Positions 38,305-41,593 of a stretch of 41,593 nucleotides of DNA are shown piece by piece. Each line of letters opens with the position of its first letter. The first letter of the stretch is position 1. The notes beneath the pieces were generated by a model that had not been told where the DNA came from, did no database searches, and saw nothing but the letters and a program-made list of their open reading frames with translations. The stretch is taken from positions 1-41,593 of IMG/VR virus record IMGVR_UViG_3300032893_000127; one strand, written 5' to 3'. The translations under genes were made by a program, and so were the position numbers. Source of the stretch: a virus.

Positions 38305-38375
38305 TTGCGCCGGCAGAATCGAACCCGCCTCTCCGCCTTATGAGGGCGGCGTGGTCACCAGACCACCTCGGCGCG
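38305..38375 (-). tRNA. tRNA with anticodon CAU (Met/fMet/Ile2)
   Basis: A cloverleaf can be drawn: acceptor CGCGCCG with CGGCGCA, leaving C1 opposite A72, the mismatch typical of bacterial initiator tRNAs; D-arm GTGG/CCAC; anticodon stem CCGCC/GGCGG with loop CTCATAA (anticodon CAT); T-arm GCGGG-TTCGAT-TCTGC with a short loop. It lacks the three G:C pairs usual in initiator anticodon stems. The 3' end reads A-CAA, so CCA would be added. It lies 13 bases downstream of groEL and is probably co-transcribed. The short T-loop means it could be degenerate. Confidence 0.65.
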
Positions 38376-38388
38376 CGTACACTATACC

Positions 38389-39936
38389 TTATTCCCTTTT
38401 CGGCTCCGGCGGCGGCTCTACAATCATGCCGGACACCGTCACTAGGATGCTTGCGATGGATACTGCGCTCTCGACGGCCGCGACGAGTACGTCGACTGCG
38501 TCGAGGACGCCGACCTTGAGCCACGGGCCGGTCTGGCCTGTGACCACGTTGAGCGCGTCGCCCTTTTTGAGGACCGGCATCGTGTCGATGCCCATGTTCT
38601 CGAGAAGCTGGCGATGCGGGCGACGGAGCGCCTTGTTGAGCAGTTCGCTCGAGGTCGTAACATTGGCGAGTGCGATCCCGCCTCCCGCAACCACTCCGCC
38701 ACGATACGCTGCCTTCACGGAGTTGACGGAGTCCTCCACTTTGTACTTGCGCGCCTTGCGCTCGTTGTCGGTCTCTGCGCCGACTTTGATGACAGCCACT
38801 TGGTTGGTGAACATGCCGAGGCGGCGCTTGAGCGCGTCCTTCTCCTTCTCGTCCTTCGCCTCGTCGATTGCGATGCGGAGGTTGAGGATTGCCTCGGTGA
38901 CCGTCTTGCGGTTCCCTTTCGGGCGCACGATGACGGTCTGGTCGCGCTTCGAGATGACGCGGTCGGCGCGGCCGAGCTGATCAATCTCCACGGTCTGGAG
39001 CTTGTCGCCCTTCTTCATCGAGAAGAAGCGGGCGCCAGTCATGAGCGCGATGTCTGCGAGCACCGTCTGCATGCTCTCGCCGGACGGTGCCGGCACGGCG
39101 ATTGACTGCACGATGCCCGGCTGCCGCGTGTGCGGGTTCATGATATTCGGATGGTTGATGAGGAGCGTCGCGAGCGCGGCATCCTCGATGTGCTCGGCGA
39201 TGATGACGAGCTTGTTCTTGCCGGCCGCCGCCATCTTGTTGAGGAGCGGGAGCACGTCGTCGGAGTTCGTGAGCCGGTAGTCGGTCACGAGGATATACGG
39301 CTGCTCGATCACTGCCTCCATGCGCTGGGGGTTCGTGACCATGAACGGCGAGAGGTAGCCGCGGCGTATCTGTACGCCGTCCGCGAGCTCGGCGGTTACG
39401 TTCGGGAGTGGGGAGTCCTCGAGGGTTACCTCTCCGTCCTTCCCGATTTTGTGCCACGTGTCGGCGATGACCTCGGCAATCTCTGGGTCGTCGTACGAAA
39501 CTCGGGCGACCTTGAGGAGTTCCTCCTTGGTCGTCACTTTCTTCGCCATGCCGCGGAGCTGCTCAACGGCCTCCTTTGCGGCCGCCTTGAGCTCGCGCTC
39601 GATTTTGTGGCCGTCGCGCTTCGTGAGGTCGGCTACGCCGGTGATGATCTCCTGCACCATGATGGTGGCTCCGGTGGTGCCGTCTCCAACGCGGTCGTTG
39701 GTCTTTATCGCGGTCTCCTTGATGACCTTGAGCACCGCGTTCTCGTTCGGGTCATCGAGCTCGAGATCGCGCATGATCTGCACGCCGTCGTCCACGACCA
39801 TGCGGTATATCGGCTTGTCGATGATGACCTTGTTGCTCGACGGGCCGTAGGTCGGGCGCACCGCAGCGCCTGCCTGCTTGACAGCATTCACAATGATGTC
39901 GAACGGGTCTTTGGTAGTGATTAAAACTTTTGTCAT
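38389..39936 (-). CDS. groEL: GroEL chaperonin
   Basis: 515 residues from MTKVLITTKDPF. ATP site GDGTT (84-88; the Asp equivalent to E. coli D87 is D85), the ATPase Asp in KVEDSVNS (D402, equivalent to D398), and GGVVAGGGIAL. The apical domain RRGYLSPFMV, LLNKMAAAGKNKLVIIAEHI is conserved, including hydrophobic substrate/GroES-binding positions. The phosphate-loop region reads YGPSSNKVIIDK instead of LGPKGRNVVLDK. No Gly/Met-rich C-terminal tail. With groES in the same operon it should assist folding of phage (capsid) proteins. Confidence 0.96.
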   Translation of the reverse strand: MTKVLITTKDPFDIIVNAVKQAGAAVRPTYGPSSNKVIIDKPIYRMVVDDGVQIMRDLELDDPNENAVLKVIKETAIKTNDRVGDGTTGATIMVQEIITGVADLTKRDGHKIERELKAAAKEAVEQLRGMAKKVTTKEELLKVARVSYDDPEIAEVIADTWHKIGKDGEVTLEDSPLPNVTAELADGVQIRRGYLSPFMVTNPQRMEAVIEQPYILVTDYRLTNSDDVLPLLNKMAAAGKNKLVIIAEHIEDAALATLLINHPNIMNPHTRQPGIVQSIAVPAPSGESMQTVLADIALMTGARFFSMKKGDKLQTVEIDQLGRADRVISKRDQTVIVRPKGNRKTVTEAILNLRIAIDEAKDEKEKDALKRRLGMFTNQVAVIKVGAETDNERKARKYKVEDSVNSVKAAYRGGVVAGGGIALANVTTSSELLNKALRRPHRQLLENMGIDTMPVLKKGDALNVVTGQTGPWLKVGVLDAVDVLVAAVESAVSIASILVTVSGMIVEPPPEPKRE

Positions 39937-40223
39937 ACAACCGAGTATCGAATTACTTTTGTTAATTTTTTTGAGTTGCACGGCCCGCAAAGATGAGCTA
40001 TACGCCATTCACGAGCTTTTACTTTTGCTCTTGCTTTTACCTCTGGCTTTGCTTTACACTTTGCAACAATTTCCTTTCTTCTTTCAGGATGCGCCAGAGC
40101 CCATGCTTTTGATCTCGCCTTTGTCGCCTCTTTAGAGAGTTGATACCGTGCTGGGTTTTTTGCTCGGAGACGTTCTCGGTTACGAGCATAAAACTCCTTC
40201 CAATATCCAGGTGGCATTTTCAT
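39933..40223 (-). CDS. Basic protein, possible homing-endonuclease remnant
   Basis: 96 residues from MKMPPGYWKEF. Highly basic repeat-like helices (YARNRERLRAKNPARYQLSK, KAWALAHPERRKEIVAKCK) like the N-terminal regions of some phage HNH proteins, then HLCGPCNSKKLTKVI with one CxxC. No full HNH core. AT-rich and wedged between groEL and the zinc-protein gene by 4-base overlaps. Probably a mobile or decayed endonuclease. Confidence 0.5.
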   Translation of the reverse strand: MKMPPGYWKEFYARNRERLRAKNPARYQLSKEATKARSKAWALAHPERRKEIVAKCKAKPEVKARAKVKAREWRIAHLCGPCNSKKLTKVIRYSVV

Positions 40224-40474
40224 AGAACAATTATACATCTTTCTGGTTCGTACATTCTCATAAAAAGTTGATGCGTAGCACCATCTTTTTGAGCAAAATT
40301 ACGAATATGAGCCTTGAGGTACTTCACGTTGTTCGTGCGTCCCTTGTGCCCTTTCGGCCACGAGAACTTGCGGTTGCAGATGGTGCAGCGCTCCACTTTG
40401 ATGATGCTCGTCTCGCCGACGGGCACGAGGTCGTGCGGCACTCCGCTCCATTTGCAGCCGTAGTCCTTAGCCAT
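40220..40474 (-). CDS. Zinc-binding hypothetical protein
   Basis: 84 residues from MAKDYGCKWSGVPHD. VERCTICNRKFSWPKGHKGR holds a CxxC and a His that could form a zinc site. Helix KYLKAHIRNFAQ follows. Unknown function; lies directly after the Acb2-like gene. Confidence 0.6.
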   Translation of the reverse strand: MAKDYGCKWSGVPHDLVPVGETSIIKVERCTICNRKFSWPKGHKGRTNNVKYLKAHIRNFAQKDGATHQLFMRMYEPERCIIVL

Positions 40475-40476
40475 AG

Positions 40477-40680
40477 TTATGCCGTTATACCGTGGACGGC
40501 CCACATGACCGCCTCGATGACCTTCTGCTTCGCGATCTCGATGTCGAGGCCTGCAGTCCCGACGCTCTCGGCGGTGCCGATGAGGTCGTGGAGCTTGAGC
40601 GCCGCATCCTTGATGTCGGTGATGAGCTGGTTGCCAGCGTCGCCGATCTCCTTGTACTCCTTGCGAAATGGATCTGTCAA
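40477..40680 (-). CDS. Acb2-like cyclic-nucleotide sponge (allele 2)
   Basis: 67 residues. MTDPFRKEYKEIGDAG, a helix with LITDIKDAALKLHDLIG, then AKQKVIEAVMWAVHGIT. The final VMWAVxxIT helix and overall length match the Acb2 anti-CBASS family as I know it. Acb2 binds cyclic di- and trinucleotides and blocks CBASS effectors. The start codon here is TTG overlapping the HNH stop (TTGA), with AAAGGA upstream, while in the other allele (1..31) the start is ATG. So the HNH insertion seems to have rebuilt the gene's 5' end. Confidence 0.7.
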   Translation of the reverse strand: MTDPFRKEYKEIGDAGNQLITDIKDAALKLHDLIGTAESVGTAGLDIEIAKQKVIEAVMWAVHGITA

Positions 40681-41195
40681 ATTAGTTCCTTTGATACTGA
40701 CACTAGAGCCTGAAACTCAGACTGTAGCCGTTTCTCGTCTTCCCGCCTTTTTGGATGGTGGAAGTGGCATAAGGTAATGCCATTGTTTACTTGATAACGA
40801 AGCTCTGGATACTCTTTCCATCCGAGTATGTGGTGAGCTTCAATACGCCCCTCACAGTCTGGATTGTCTATCTTGCATTTGAAGTTATCTCGTAGCCAGA
40901 CTTCCTTTCTCCACTCTCTGTAAGCACCGCTTCTCCTATCTTTTGCCTCGTCATTATACCTCTGCAGTTTTGTACGATCCTTTATCCATTTGTAATGCTT
41001 CTCACCCCTGTTGGGTGTAGGCTTCGGATTTGAGACTTTCCATCTCTTGCCGAGAGTATGGCCGGGCTTACCTCTTTGAGACTCTGAAATGTGGCGTCTA
41101 TGTTCTTCGGTGAAGACAAACTTTTTACCCAAACGAGCACTATTCTTCCTTATTTTTTCTATCGCTTCTGGGGTTTGTCTCCATCCTTTTGCCAT
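40677..41195 (-). CDS. HNH endonuclease replacing the sponge gene (allele 2)
   Basis: 172 residues. NUMOD-like start (GWRQTPEAIEKIRKNSARLG, FTEEHRRHISESQRGK) and an HNH core (WLRDNFKCKIDNPDC, EAHHILGWKEYPELRY, NNGITLCHFHHPKR). AT-rich compared with groES beside it. It starts 3 bases after groES and ends by overlapping the Acb2-like start. In the allele at the window start the same position is occupied by the Acb2/Tad1 gene. Confidence 0.88.
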   Translation of the reverse strand: MAKGWRQTPEAIEKIRKNSARLGKKFVFTEEHRRHISESQRGKPGHTLGKRWKVSNPKPTPNRGEKHYKWIKDRTKLQRYNDEAKDRRSGAYREWRKEVWLRDNFKCKIDNPDCEGRIEAHHILGWKEYPELRYQVNNGITLCHFHHPKRREDEKRLQSEFQALVSVSKELI

Positions 41196-41198
41196 ATT

Positions 41199-41507
41199 TC
41201 AACGAATGAACGCGATGACATCCGCGTCCTCGAGGATCTTGTAATCGATCTGCTTTTCGCTCTCCCGGGTCTTGATGGACTCGCCAGCGTACGCGCCGTA
41301 GATGACGCGGTCGCCCTTCTTTACGTCCTTGATCTCGGGACCGACCGCCTCGACGGTGCCCTGCGCCTTGCGCTCCTGCTCGACTTCGTCCGGTATGACG
41401 ATGCCGTACTCGTTAACGCGGCTCTGCTCGTCGTCGACGCGCACGAGTATCTGCTTGCCGCGCGGAACGATGACCACCTTCTTCTCCTTTTGCTTTTTTG
41501 TGCTCAT
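41199..41507 (-). CDS. groES: GroES-like co-chaperonin (allele 2)
   Basis: 102 residues, the same protein as at 277..585 with PDEVEQ for PDDIEQ, KQIDYK for KQVDYK and a final R for K. About 17 base differences, mostly third-position, lie in bases 41199-41466, and none beyond. Not a paralogue in my reading but a second population allele, joined at the contig end. Confidence 0.9.
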   Translation of the reverse strand: MSTKKQKEKKVVIVPRGKQILVRVDDEQSRVNEYGIVIPDEVEQERKAQGTVEAVGPEIKDVKKGDRVIYGAYAGESIKTRESEKQIDYKILEDADVIAFIR

Positions 41508-41593
41508 GATGTGAGTTCGCTAATGTGAGTATCTCTGCCCTTCGCGCGGTTTTCTTCGATGACCTCCTGCCGGGCGAGTTCGTCGTCGTCGGG
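41467..41593. repeat. 127-bp exact repeat of 545-671
   Basis: Bases 41467-41593 equal bases 545-671 (offset 40,922); position 41466 differs from 544. 127 bp is a common k-mer length in short-read assemblers, so the repeat most likely marks circular closure at a graph branch, not a biological terminal repeat. The implied genome length is about 40,922 bp. Confidence 0.85.
41504..41593 (-). CDS. Membrane protein, C-terminal part (repeat of 582..671)
   Basis: Partial gene, cut by the window end. Identical base for base to 582-671, the C-terminal 29 codons of the small membrane-protein gene. Confidence 0.85.
   Translation of the reverse strand, partial: PDDDELARQEVIEENRAKGRDTHISELTS

Noticed and set aside
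41199-41507. True gene duplication of groES
   Set aside because: The exact 127-bp end repeat and mostly silent differences fit two population alleles at a circular junction better than a paralogue.
1-41593. Temperate phage or prophage
   Set aside because: No integrase, excisionase or CI-like repressor gene was found, and the tRNA is not flanked by an attachment-like repeat that I can see.
1-41593. CRISPR array or diversity-generating retroelement
   Set aside because: No regularly spaced palindromic repeats and no reverse transcriptase-like frame; the only regular arrays are the short 11-bp-period iterons.

Overview
The window is one tailed-bacteriophage genome, very probably complete and circular, with almost every gene on the minus strand. 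It carries terminase, portal, scaffold, HK97-type capsid, short-tail and internal virion genes, a lysis cassette and a replication/recombination block. I see no integrase, lysogeny repressor, tape-measure or tail-sheath gene. About 41 kb with a large portal and adaptor/nozzle-like genes suggests a podovirus-like virion (inference). The host is bacterial but unresolved. Start codons mostly sit in A/T-rich context (AATATATG) without a clear Shine-Dalgarno sequence, and six of nine promoters lie so close to the ATG that the mRNA would be leaderless or nearly so.

The ends are informative. Bases 41467-41593 repeat bases 545-671 exactly (127 bp). Just outside that repeat the two groES copies differ by scattered, mostly silent substitutions, and beyond groES they differ in gene content. 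The simplest reading is a circular genome of about 40,922 bp assembled from a mixed population. The first ~540 bases and the last ~540 bases are then two alleles of one locus: groES followed by a Tad1/Acb2-type nucleotide-sponge gene in one, and groES followed by an HNH endonuclease in the other. Both lead into an Acb2-like gene.

Layout, in the direction of transcription (minus strand, high to low coordinates). 38.3-41.5 kb plus 0-1.3 kb: an accessory/takeover operon with small proteins, GroES, Acb2/Tad1-type sponges, a zinc-binding protein, GroEL and a tRNA(CAU). 1.4-2.2 kb: a NinB-like protein and small ORFs. 2.4-5.7 kb: replication initiator, DnaC-like loader, RecA, a PD-(D/E)XK nuclease and zinc-binding proteins. 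5.7-7.6 kb: ERF annealase, RecB/Cas4-like nuclease and an SSB-like protein. 7.6-9.0 kb: small and coiled-coil proteins. 9.2-35.3 kb: one long late operon running from a WDGH-domain protein and TerS through TerL, portal, scaffold, capsid, tail and internal proteins to lysis genes and a terminator. 35.4-38.3 kb: two DNA methyltransferases, a secreted CAP-domain protein and a hypothetical.

Nine transcription units share one promoter architecture: a TTATCCACA (DnaA-box) motif, usually 30-32 bp upstream of a TATAAT-like -10 box. In eight of the nine a palindrome of the form GCGA-N4-TCGC, or a variant, lies between them, and the ATG follows closely. A probable origin lies inside the initiator gene: three 9-bp iterons with an 11-bp period next to an AT-rich 15-bp repeat. 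A second iteron triplet lies after the lysin gene. Five HNH genes, one LAGLIDADG gene and a possible remnant are threaded between phage genes, several by 4-base ATGA-type overlaps.
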